Source: Metellina segmentata (taxonomy: Eukaryota > Arthropoda > Arachnida > Araneae > Tetragnathidae). From it: a stretch of DNA of 64,000 bases. The stretch is taken from positions 92,412,172 to 92,476,171 of the forward strand of contig OX375874.1 of the NCBI GenBank assembly GCA_947359465.1, read 5' to 3'. Shown here piece after piece: positions 37,445 through 46,897 of this stretch (positions are counted from its first letter, which is position 1; each line of letters begins with the position of its first letter). Position numbers and translations under genes: made by a program. The notes below the pieces were generated by a model. It was not told where the DNA came from. It saw only the letters and a list, made by a program, of their open reading frames with translations, and did not search any database.

Positions 37445-38842
37445 ATGGCTGAAAAAGGAACGTCACCATCCAAGCTGTATACGCCATCAAAGCAAGGAAA
37501 ATCAATTGGTAGTGGAGCTCGCAGGAACATATTGAATGTTTATTCTAGACTTCGAGAAGAAAACCATAGTGATTCCATTAACCAAATCGTCGGAAAGGTG
37601 TCTCAACTAACTGGTGTTTCCAAAAGAACTGTTTTTCGTTTGAAAAAAGAAAAGAAGACGACAAGTCCTTTGAGTCCTCCAGGAAAAAAACGACCTTATG
37701 CCGTTGGAAAAAGAACAAGAATGATGAAATATGACAACTTTACTTTATCGTGCATCCGACGAAAAATGCATGATTGTTTTCGTCGAAATGAAATTCCTAC
37801 ATTGGACAAAGTTCTAAATGAAATTAACAATGATAAGGATATTTTTTCGACAAACATTAGCCGAAGTACACTGTACAGGATACTGAAAGATTTGGGATTT
37901 TCCTTTGAAAAGCGAAAAAGGCAGGCTATGCTTTTAGAAAGACACGACATAATTTTATGGCGAAGAAATTATTTACGAAAAATTAGAGAACTGAAGAATG
38001 AAAATGCTTCAATCTATTATTTAGATGAAACATGGGTGAATGAAGGACACTCACAAAGTCGAGTATGGCAAGACAAAAACATCAAAAGCACCAATGAAGC
38101 TTCCTCTTCAAGTTTGACAACAGGCTTGGCTGCACCAAAAGGAAAAGGAAGAAGACTCATCATTACCCATATCGGAAGTGATGAAGGATTTGTACCTGAT
38201 GCGGCTGACATTTTTGTAGGAAAAAAATCCGGTGACTACCACGAAGAAATGGATGGTAACCATTTTGAGAAGTGGTTTGAAGATATCATGCCTAAATTGA
38301 AACGAAACAGCTTTGTAGTGATGGACAATGCCCCCTATCACTCGGTGAAGAAAGAAAAAATTCCGACGACATCTTGGAAAAAAAGTGCAATTCAAGAATG
38401 GCTATCGTTGAAAAACATTACGTGGAACCAGGACATGATCAAGATTGAACTGTTGAAAAAAGTTAGCGAAATCAAACATATGTTTGATAAATACAGAGTT
38501 GAAGAAATTGCCGAAAAATTTGGACATAAGGTTTTGAGACTTCCCCCGTATCACTGTGAGCTTAATCCCATTGAAATGATATGGAGTCAAGTAAAAGGAC
38601 ACGTTGCCAGGGAAAACAAGACTTTTAAACTGAACGATGTGAAGGATTTAGTCATCCAAGGGATTGAAAAGGTCTCTGTACAAAATTGGAAAAACTGCAT
38701 AAACCATGTTACTGAAAAAGAGAAATACATGTGGGAAGTAGATGGACTTGTGGATGATATTTGGGAAAGTAAGAACTTGGTAATTTCTTTTAATAGTGAG
38801 TCTGATAGCGATTCGGAAATGTTAAGTGATGATGATGTGTAA
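37445..38842 (+). CDS. DD82E transposase, IS630/Tc1/mariner superfamily, 465 aa
   Basis: The frame is open from 37382, but the ATG at 37445 (AACATGGCT, good context) gives the natural start MAEKGTSPSK. Residues ~25-70 form a helix-turn-helix (SQLTGVSKRTVFRLKKEKK). A basic linker (KKRPYAVGKRTR) and a second HTH-like region (SRSTLYRILKDLGFSF) follow. The catalytic core has Asp194 (IYYLDETWVN), Asp294 (FVVMDNAPYH) and Glu377 (HCELNPIEMIW). I count exactly 82 residues between the second Asp and the Glu, far more than the 34-41 of typical Tc1/mariner enzymes. The C-terminus is acidic (ESDSDSEMLSDDDV). No stop or frameshift occurs. Similar proteins are multicopy in insects and arachnids. It would cut and paste DNA at TA sites using the 30-bp ends. 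Confidence 0.92.
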   Translation: MAEKGTSPSKLYTPSKQGKSIGSGARRNILNVYSRLREENHSDSINQIVGKVSQLTGVSKRTVFRLKKEKKTTSPLSPPGKKRPYAVGKRTRMMKYDNFTLSCIRRKMHDCFRRNEIPTLDKVLNEINNDKDIFSTNISRSTLYRILKDLGFSFEKRKRQAMLLERHDIILWRRNYLRKIRELKNENASIYYLDETWVNEGHSQSRVWQDKNIKSTNEASSSSLTTGLAAPKGKGRRLIITHIGSDEGFVPDAADIFVGKKSGDYHEEMDGNHFEKWFEDIMPKLKRNSFVVMDNAPYHSVKKEKIPTTSWKKSAIQEWLSLKNITWNQDMIKIELLKKVSEIKHMFDKYRVEEIAEKFGHKVLRLPPYHCELNPIEMIWSQVKGHVARENKTFKLNDVKDLVIQGIEKVSVQNWKNCINHVTEKEKYMWEVDGLVDDIWESKNLVISFNSESDSDSEMLSDDDV

Positions 38843-38960
38843 ATTCATGTGATGAATAAGTATATTATAATGTAAATAGATTTGTTATGATGTTTGCTAT
38901 GTTTTACATATATTGATGATGTATAAATGCATGTGATGAATAAGTAAAACGTAAATATAG
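38831..38960 (+). repeat. short tandem duplication at the 3' end of the transposase gene
   Basis: GATGATGTGTAAATTCATGTGATGAATAAG at the stop codon recurs 84 bp downstream as a diverged copy (ATGTGATGAATAAGTA at 38847 and 38931). It is a local duplication in the transposon 3' UTR. Confidence 0.7.
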
Positions 38961-39830
38961 TTTTCTCATTGTAACTACTATTCATGAAAGAGATTGGTTT
39001 CTTCTGTACACTTTCTTGTAAACTATTTTAAATTATTCATAAAATTAATAATTTACTACTAATCAACCCGACACCGTTCCGCGAGTTTCAGAATATGTTT
39101 CACACATATAAGGTTTATTTTTTTTAACTAATTTTTAAAATGGTTTCATTTTTTTTATTATTGTATGTGTATTCACTATATTTGTATTTTTTATATTCTA
39201 TTTATTTATTGTGAATGTATTTTATATCCTCTATGTTATATGTATTTTTATTTGTTATTTACTTTCTTTAATATCAGAATAAATTTGATTTAATTTGGAG
39301 ACTATATTTTGCTGTTAAGAAAAACACATATTTTAGCAGACGACGCACTCTCCCCTACCTTGTCCAACCAAATGTAAGACCAAAGGAGTAATTAAATTGG
39401 ATTAATTTCCTTTAATAAAATTATTAAAATTGAAAAAAGAAGTATTAATCAAGGTGTTTAGCTTTCAGGTAAGTAAATTCAAAAAATGAATTTTATGGTT
39501 CATCACATCTTTAAATAGACTGTTTTTTTAAACAACATTTATTGTAAAAAAATTTTAAATATATATATTTTTAAATAACTAAAAATAATACTCATTTAGA
39601 AAAATCAAAACGCATTTATATTAACATAGAGTAGCTTTTTGTTTAATTAACAAATGTAATGCAAGAGCCATTAGAAATTAAAGATCTGTGAAACGTATAG
39701 AATTTCCACGTGCATTTTATCTCTCCTTGCCAAAAAGGGCGAATTTCCTCGCTTATAGCTGACTTCTTCTGACATTGTAACCCTAGTTTCTACGACAACG
39801 GCTGTGATGCGGTCAACGTAGCCTTTACTC

Positions 39831-39860
39831 TACTGACAAGTTAAGGTGAAACAGAGTATA
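39831..39860. repeat. right terminal inverted repeat of the DD82E element
   Basis: Perfect complement of 37063-37092. Confidence 0.95.
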
Positions 39861-40057
39861 AGTGGCAATAGAAAACAGGGTTGACATTCAGCGCTATCTG
39901 CCAATAAAGTGAAACTTGAGCTGTAACAAGGACTTTTAAAATCCCGACAGCCGCTACTATTCCACGTCAATTCAGTTAGCCGTGGTATCACAAATCCAAA
40001 GAAATATTGTATTGGTCAAGAGTCAAAATTGGTTACACGTCATGCATGTTGAAGAAA

Positions 40058-40060
<3 letters not shown>

Positions 40061-40131
<71 letters not shown>
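40061..40131. repeat. (AT)n-(GT)n microsatellite
   Basis: About 28 AT units followed by about 8 GT units. Confidence 0.97.
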
Positions 40132-41142
40132 AAACTCTCAGACGCGGTTATGTTTCAATACCTAAAAGAAACAAAAGCACGGAATAACATACAATCTATG
40201 ATGCGTATGATATGATGAAAAAAGGAATAAAATGCAGTCGAAATATCAGAGAAGCATGTATTTCAACAAAATTGGAGATATTCCCATCTCCAAGGAGATA
40301 TGCGTATTCCAGTAGTGTGAGATAGCTGTCAGTCTATTAATGTCCAACTTTCTTCTTAAGCTGTGCGACTCACTAGCGAACTGCAACGTGTAATGTAAAC
40401 AGCATCCGATGTGAACGGAACGATCTCAGTCGCCTTGTAACGTGTCGCGGACGTACGCAACAGTTTGTCCGTATGCGTAGGCTCCGCCTTGACGCATATG
40501 AAGCTACAGAGAGGATCTGCGTAATCCCGCCCATCTGTCAATCACGTGGTTCTCCTCTATCATTGGTTCGACGCATACGGACAATCGTAAACGGTCCATA
40601 GACTACGGCCGATGTTCCAAAGAATCGCTAGTATAGGACTGGGAAAGACAACATCCAAAATGTTCTGTACATGAACCTGATCGGGTAACGTCATTGCAAT
40701 ATACTCGCTTTGGTTACGTGTAGACTAACTTGAAAACTGTCACTCCTATTGCCGATCGGGTTTGCCCGATTCTAGACTAGGTTCATCTGATAAATTTCTT
40801 TTTGTGCTGAAGGTCAAATTAGCCCTCGGGTAACAATTTATTACTGTAGAGTGGCAAATCATACTAAACGAAACCTTATTTCACTGGGTTTTATGCTGTA
40901 ATTAGATTGCATTGCAATAAACTCATTTACACTTTTTGTAGTTTTGAAATATATTTGGAAATTATCTTTATAAACAGTTAAAATTTCCGCAAAAGAAAAG
41001 TGAAATTAAAAATTTTGCACCCCTTAAATTTGCTGCCCTGCACTGCAGCCTGCTTGGCCTTTATTTAACCTTCCGAGTATCACGAGATTTCCGTGTAAGG
41101 TTTTATCACATTAAGGTGATTACAACTGATCACATCAATTGG
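40132..41142. other. intergenic; short inverted repeat only
   Basis: Contains a 14-bp inverted pair TTGTCCGTATGCGT (near 40467) and ACGCATACGGACAA (near 40572), perhaps a MITE remnant or structured DNA. No gene was recognised. Part may be the aquaporin 3' UTR. Confidence 0.35.
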
Positions 41143-41545
41143 AGCCGCGGTAGCTCAGTCAGTAGAGCGTCGGGCTCGCATCGGAAGGGTTGTGGGTTCT
41201 GTCCTCAGCGAAGCCTGCAATTCTGATGGTTGCGAGATCAGCGCTTGGACCTGGCCAAAGACCGTCGTGTTCACTAATGGTGGCTGGGGCACGTTAAATA
41301 GGTCGTGGCCACAAAGTCCCTCATGTTCCCAAATCAATACCTCTGGGGGTACCTGATCAGGGGGTTATCGGCCTCCGATTGGGATCTAAATTACGATATG
41401 TGTGAGTGAATGGATGTGTGAGAAAGGGACCTTCCTGTAAAACGGATGTGTCATATATGAAGAAGTCCAACCCTCCGGGGTAATGGCACCCCCAATTGGG
41501 CCATATATGGCCCGCACGACAACAACAACAACATCACATCAATTG
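41143..41545 (+). repeat. tRNA-derived SINE, family B, (AAC)n tail
   Basis: The head GCCGCGGTAGCTCAGTCAGT has a good A box (TAGCTCAGTCAGTAGAGC) and a worn B box (GGTTCTGTCC), in tRNA order. A ~300-bp body with ATTGGGCCATATATGGCCCG and a short (AAC)n tail follow. It lies downstream of the aquaporin stop, probably in its 3' UTR or flank. Confidence 0.75.
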
Positions 41546-41995
41546 TTTGAATGAACCCAAGGACGGATTCTATCAATGAAGAAGGTTGAAACTGGTAGAA
41601 ATGTAGGGAAGACAGCAGGTCACATGCATGCATGTAAACCCTCAAAGGGTTAAATGCGTCAGTGAATAGCTCCTTTCAGCATCTGTGGTCCTACAGCGAT
41701 ACACTAAGTTGCACATTCATCGGACCCATGCGACTTGAACACCCGATATGCTTTTGTACGGATATCATCTCAGTACGCATGCGCATTTCAGCTTATTGGT
41801 GTAGCGAAATCGAGTTGGACCAATGTGCGACCTTCATTGTCGCGAAACCGACAACCGGTTGAATCATTTCGAACCCTGCGAGAATGTTCGCAAGCCTTGT
41901 AAGGAATTCGTACACACTAACGAATTCGGTTGCATTACACGTTGCAGTTCGCTAATCAGTACTCGGCTTCAGAGCTGTCGGTCCTTCAGCGCTTG

Positions 41996-44900
41996 TCAGA
42001 GGCGACAGTGGTCCAGGGTCAGTTCGGTCTCGTTATTGGAGAGGGCACTTAGGTCCCGATGGATGTTGGATCTGGGGTTTTTCCGGAAGGACCTACGAAG
42101 CGTCTGTTGGGACCGCGACTCCTGCGTGTAATCGTACGTGACTCCGCCGATAATTCCTCCCAGCACCGGAGCGACCCAATAGATCTGAAAGAGGCAGGGA
42201 TAAAAATGATTAGTTGAGAGCCACAATAAAGTTCCAATTAAAAAAAGTAAAGAGAGAGTTTTCCTTATAAAGTTCAAACTTCAGGACGCGACACAGTAAG
42301 GTATGTAGGCAATTGAACTAACCTAAGCATAGAAGCATAACCATATGAGAACCTTACACTAAGTACTGTAAAGGCCGACCAACCGGTATAGTGGTTAAAG
42401 TGTTAGCCTCTAGATCGGAAGGTCCCCGGTTCGAATCCGGGTTCGGGTAAGGATGTTTGTAAGCGTATACCAACTCAGGTGTTGCTTCGGTTTGGGTTTG
42501 GGCACCGCAGGTGGCCCCCTCGTTCCCGCTGTGATAGCAGGTTATGAGCGGTTTTTTGTGGCCAACCACGGAAGGAGAGTATTCCCCAGAAGTGGGGCGA
42601 GGACTGGGCAGGGGGCGCCTTAAACCGCTCCCCGGCCATTGAGGTGCTATTTGCAAAGGTGTTTTCTCAGCTTGGCATTGGAGTTTTCTAATCTTGACGT
42701 TTAAGTTTGCTCAGAATTCAAAATTGATGCGAAGCGATGCATTGAGGAACTTTTAAGTTTAACTTTCGAGAGTCTATGGCAGATGGTAGAGTTAAATCAG
42801 TTGTCCTGTCCTGAGAATACGGTTGAAGAAAGCCGTTGTTAAATGGTGGTGTTAAGTTGGAAGTGTGGTCCTGTAATTATGTCTATATTGTTGAAAAGGA
42901 AGTGCATTACTTTCATTATTTTGACTTGGGCTTTGTTGTTGGTGGCAGTATTATGTTTCCACGCTATGCTTAAGTTGATGTTTGGTTCTTTTAAATGGTT
43001 GGTTGTCGTTAGAGGGCAGTTGAATAAGTAGTGGTCCGGAGTTCCCGGCTCCCCGCAAATGCAGTTATTGTTGGTGATGAGGCAGAATCTGTGTAGATAG
43101 GACGGGAACGGGCCATGTCCCGTCAAGTAGGCTGTTAGGTAGGGTCCCAGTGGGTTTCTGTTGTGATTGACTTTGTTGAAGAAGTCGTAGGTTCTGCGGC
43201 CAGTGTCTCCCCTGTCCCATTCATTTTGCCACTCGATCATGATGAGGGTTTTTAAACGGTTTTTGAGGAATCCTTTGTTGAGTTTGAGTTGGATAGACAA
43301 TGGGGCATCGCCTGCAGCTCCTTTGGCGAGTTGGTCTGCTCTCTCATTGCCCTTAATCCCTGCGTGAGCTTTGACCCACTGTATTTTTATGTCTTGGTTA
43401 AGTTTTAAAACTTGTCTGATGTCTTTCGTAATTCTATCCTTGTTCTGGACTCTTTTGATTGTGTGGAGAGTTGAGAGACTGTCAGTATGGATGGTTGTAG
43501 GTTCATTTTGGTTGGAGGCTCAGTTGGTTGCAAACAGAACTGCTATCTTTTCCGCCTGTGACACTGTGTTATTGGGATGGAGACTGGTTTTCCATGTGAG
43601 GGTTTCTTGATTTCCTGTGTATATGACGAAGGCCGCACCAACTCCTTCAAAATTACAAATTGTTAGGGGCAATGATGGCCCTCCCACTGGGTGCTCCTTC
43701 ACAAGTGGCCATCACTTCAGGCCTTGTAGTGGCCAATGACTTAGGTCAAATGTGCCCTCCATTAGGAAAAAAAAGTACTGTAAAGAAATTCAAGGTAGAT
43801 TGGTATTTTAACTAACGTAACACTGAAGCAACAGAACGGGCTATTGGTAACGATCCGGTATAAATTCCGAAGGGTAATGGTAATGGTAATTTTAGTTAAC
43901 GTCGTACTAGAGCAACGCAACGGGCTATAAATTACGAATTGGTAATTCGTAATTTTAGTTAACGTCGTACTAGAGCAACACAACGGGCTATTGACGACGG
44001 TCCGTGATCAGTCCCTTAAGTGAAAGATCCGTGGACGACACCTCATAATTTGAACCACGGTCAGATGACGAAGCAACACCTGAGCTGGCACCCCACTCTC
44101 CAAACTTCCACGCCAACCCAACGTGAATAAATTACGAAGGGAAAGAGATTCCATGGAATGCTAAGAAAAACGGTTTAAAATGAAAAGTTACTCAAATTTT
44201 GAATAGTGACGTCCGTAATGGCCATGGAGATACGTACGGCGCGACTTGGGGATTGATCTCGGATTTTGTCAATAGCCCGCTGTGTTACTCCAGTGCGACG
44301 CTAATTAAAATACTTACCAACCTACGTTCTAAAGGAAACTAAACTAAATTAAAGATCCACAAAGCTTGAGTGCTCCTCAAAGTATTTAAAATGTTAAAAA
44401 ACTATCACAAATATTGACTCAAGGCAAATCAAAGTTCTTTTTTATCACACAGGTAATTTTTGTTTATTTTTAAATAACGTCCTACTGGAGCAACACAACG
44501 GGCTGTTGACGACGGTCCGGGATCAATCCCCAAGGGAAAGATCCGAGGACAAAACCATGGTCAGATGACGAGGCATCACATGGGCTGGCACCCCACTCTC
44601 CATACTTTCATACCAACGAGAGGCCTTTCGGCCACGACAAATTTAAGGAGCATCAGCCGTCTCTACACCATACGCTTACAAACATCCATACACTGATCCG
44701 AATTCGAACCATGAACCTTCCCATCTAGAGGCTAAGAACGTAACCACCAAACCGGTTCGTCGGCTTATTACACAGGTAAAACAAACGTAGATATTAAAAT
44801 TCAGACTGAAAGAATGGGGGCCACCATGACTCAGTGAATGTTACCTAGTAACCTGAGAGTTGTAGATGGAGCAGGTTCGATTCTTTCAACTTTCCTTGGG

Positions 44901-46282
44901 TGTTGTATTTCTCTCTTTGGTAGTAAAACTTTCTTTGTGTATGCCCATTCTTTCTTGGAATTTTCTGCATTATGCTAAGTGGAGCTTGGCGAAATACAGC
45001 ATGTGCTAAAATCCAACCCAACCTTGAAATAATGAGCATTCCCATCAATGCTCTCGTGATGGTAATCGTATATTTGGAGCTCTGCCACCGGTGTAAGAGC
45101 CTCTGGATCCGAATATGCGTCTAAGAAGTACCAGTGTAATTAGCCTTCATGTACAAAAAACTGACCGAAAAGCGACACTGTCAAGAATGGCTCCAAGTCT
45201 GGTTATTGTGTGTCGACAATTGTTATGTTTCATATACAAATAACTCAATACTAATCACAACAATAAACACAGTATGTTCACTCAAACTGTTTATGGAGTG
45301 TACTGTCTTCAAGCGTTATGAGTTAACAAATACTTTTATGTACAGTACTAACAGTACACAGTACTACAGTAGTAAATCAATCGTTAATATTAGAAATTAA
45401 ACTTTTAAATGCTACATTCTTGAATAACAGGACAGAATATATGTGTCCTTAGTTTTCTCGCATCAAAAAATCACACACACGAGTAAAATGTCTTTATTCA
45501 AATATACTGCAGAGCTGTTACTTGTGCACACGTTAATGAACTGAAGAAATTTCATTCACACTTAAATTACTTTTTCAGGAATTTAGGTTGAAATTAAATT
45601 TTCTTTTTTTACAGTTGCAACGATATCGTTTCAAAAGGTTATTTGTGTCTAAAGACTTAAAATTTGAGCGTGCTAATTTTTCCTAATTTGAAGAATTTCC
45701 TTAGAAACTATTTTAAGTAACTTAAATCAATCGTGGGAATGTTTATTTCCTAACTAATTACGAATTTAATTACTAATTCTTAGAACATACAAGGAAAACT
45801 TAAAATATCAGCCTAGATTTGAATTGCAAAAACTACGTTAGCTATTATGACACGATCAATAATTTGTTTAACTGACACCAATTTTTATACGTGCTAATTT
45901 CAACTTGAGCAGCACATAGTGGGTTATCAATAAACAAAAAATGTTTCGAAACACTTATCATACACTCACTCAGCACATTATCACACATTGTGTATTGTGA
46001 TATATTCTATCGGCTTTAAAATTCTATTGTCTGAAGTCAAATAAAGGGGCAATTGTGATTATGAACCGTCTCACAAGAAAGTAGAATTCCATAGAACTGA
46101 AAAGAAAGGTTTGAAACGCTTCAAGGGTTTTCACAAGAGAGGTTTCAGAAATGATTTTAACACTACAAGAGAACATTAAATTTATAAAATAGTTTTATTA
46201 CCCAATGTAGTCTCCACGTATTTGTAACAATAGCGGGACCAAATGACCTTGCTGGGTTGAAACTGGCACCAGTGTAAGGAAA
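41996..46282 (-). CDS. aquaporin, last two exons (gene 5' part not found)
   Basis: Exon 46282-46202 (acceptor TTTTCTAG, donor TGG|GTAATA) is 81 nt and encodes [19 protein letters not shown] to LHW. This includes the second NPA pore motif with the pore Arg (NPAR). Exon 42184-41996 (acceptor CTCTTTCAG) begins [19 protein letters not shown], the sixth membrane helix, and ends with a hydrophilic tail of about 43 residues (stop TGA at 41996). Both junctions are phase 0. As I recall, vertebrate AQP4 also has an 81-nt exon ending ...NHW before IYWVGP, so the intron positions look ancestral. The family moves water (some members glycerol) across membranes. The 4-kb intron holds several SINEs and a LINE remnant. 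Exons for helices 1-5 and the first NPA were not recognised further right. Confidence 0.85.
42365..42655 (+). repeat. SINE with head type I on a different body
   Basis: The head (GACCAACCGGTATAGTGGTT, B box GGTTCGAATCC at ~42430) is the same tRNA-like module as at 16221-16536. After GTTTGTAAGCGTAT and a scrap of the usual body (AACTCAGGTGTTGC), the sequence turns into an unrelated ~180-bp body (GCACCGCAGGTGGCCCCC and onward). It lies in the aquaporin intron. Confidence 0.7.
42839..43740 (-). pseudogene. LINE remnant: RNase H and zinc-finger end
   Basis: On the - strand, RNase H motifs run in order: [59 protein letters not shown]. Then comes a ~150-residue end with [16 protein letters not shown] and a stop near 42839. 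One in-frame stop (near 43520) and loss of the 5' part mark it as dead. It is an R1/jockey-like LINE, a different family from 27802. It lies in the aquaporin intron on the same strand as the gene. Confidence 0.78.
43793..44130 (-). repeat. three stacked SINE 3' tails, the last with body
   Basis: The tail motif TTTTAGTTAACGTCGTACTAGAGCAAC-like (20-base core GTTAACGTCGTACTAGAGCA) occurs three times, near 43805, 43890 and 43960, each followed by CGGGCTAT. Only the third continues into the body (GGTCAGATGACG). Successive insertions into older tails, or slippage during reverse transcription, could produce this. Confidence 0.7.
44190..44330 (+). repeat. SINE tail fragment in + orientation
   Basis: Reads GGGGATTGATCTCGGATTTT and GTCAATAGCCCGCTGTGTTA to CTAATTAAAATACTT, the 3' end of the shared SINE body, opposite in direction to the neighbours at 43793 and 44472. 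Confidence 0.65.
44472..44763 (-). repeat. SINE with head type I
   Basis: The - strand runs from a worn type I head (GACGAACCGGTTTGGTGGTT near 44755) through the shared body to the tail at AACGTCCTACTGGAGCAACA (as read on +). Nearly full length, in the aquaporin intron. Confidence 0.75.
44814..45070 (+). repeat. SINE family C
   Basis: The head has GGGGCCACCATGACTCAGTG and B box GCAGGTTCGATTC. The body includes CTTGGGTGTTGTATTTCTCT and AAAATCCAACCCAACC. It resembles 57126-57345 and 58443-58612. Confidence 0.6.
45071..46201. other. aquaporin intron sequence without recognised repeats
   Basis: AT-rich intron DNA just downstream of the 81-nt aquaporin exon. No further exon was recognised. Confidence 0.45.
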
Positions 46283-46469
46283 CTAGAAAACGTAAATACA
46301 TATTTAGGGAGAGATATAGGAAGTCATCAAAATAAGAAATTTTTATTTGATAATTATGAATATCATGCAATCGAAATTTCATTTAATAGAGAACTCCAAT
46401 CATTCCATGTGTGGATCGCTATTTCTTATTGAACTTGTACCAAACGACTTTAAAAGGTAAGTAAAATTA

Positions 46470-46583
46470 ATGAACCACGGTCAGATGACGATGTCACACT
46501 TGAGCTTGGAATCCATCAAGTGTGTCTCTCCAATGAATCGAAACTGAAATTATCTACAAGAGGCCTTTTCTGACAATCTAAAG
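46470..46583 (-). repeat. SINE body fragment
   Basis: Contains GAACCACGGTCAGATGACGA and degenerate following body. It lacks head and tail. Confidence 0.55.
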
Positions 46584-46585
46584 GG

Positions 46586-46897
46586 CCGCGGTAACCCAAT
46601 TGGAAAAGTAACGGACAAGCAGCCGGAGTGTTGCGAGTTCGAATAAAACCTAAGACCGTCATGTACAAAAAAGGCTGGTGCACGTTAAATCTGTTGTGAC
46701 CTCAAATGTCCTAACGTTTACTTGGTGTGGAAAATTGGAGAGTGGGGTGCCTTCATGTGGTACCTCGTCATCTGACCGAGATTCAAATTTATTTCGTATT
46801 GTTCTCGGATCGTTCCCCTTGGGGGTTGATCCAGGACCGTCTCCAATAGCCCACTTTCTTGCTCTAGCGTGACACTAATTAAAATACCTACCAACCT
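46586..46897 (+). repeat. SINE with head type II, full length
   Basis: Head GGCCGCGGTAACCCAATTGG and B box GCGAGTTCGAATAAA, then the shared body (GTGACCTCAAATGTCC, CCTCGTCATCTGACCG) and tail (GCTCTAGCGTGACACTAATT). The body is the same as in type I copies but the tRNA-like head is different. It lies about 300 bp upstream of the aquaporin exon. Confidence 0.75.

Larger units (their letters stand above)
37067..39856 (+). mobile_element. apparently intact DD82E (Sailor-like) Tc1/mariner-superfamily transposon
   Basis: The ends are perfect 30-bp inverted repeats when the flanking TATA is included (37063-37092 and 39831-39860). They start CTCTGTTTCACCTTAACTTG next to TA target sites. The 2,790-bp element contains one uninterrupted transposase ORF (37445-38842), about 380 bp of 5' sequence and about 1 kb of 3' sequence with an AATAAA near 39279. 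Nothing in the sequence rules out activity. The IS630/Tc1/mariner superfamily is clear from the DDE motifs; the exact family name is from memory. Confidence 0.9.

Noticed and set aside
41143..41220. Possible tRNA gene at the start of SINE B
   Set aside because: The B box is degenerate and the unit continues into a SINE body with an (AAC)n tail.
41155..42131. Several open frames on both strands around the aquaporin last exon
   Set aside because: They are SINE sequence or shadows of the aquaporin exon.
42375..42450. Possible tRNA gene with A and B boxes
   Set aside because: The acceptor stem pairs poorly, the sequence runs on into a SINE body, and the same module recurs as a SINE head elsewhere.
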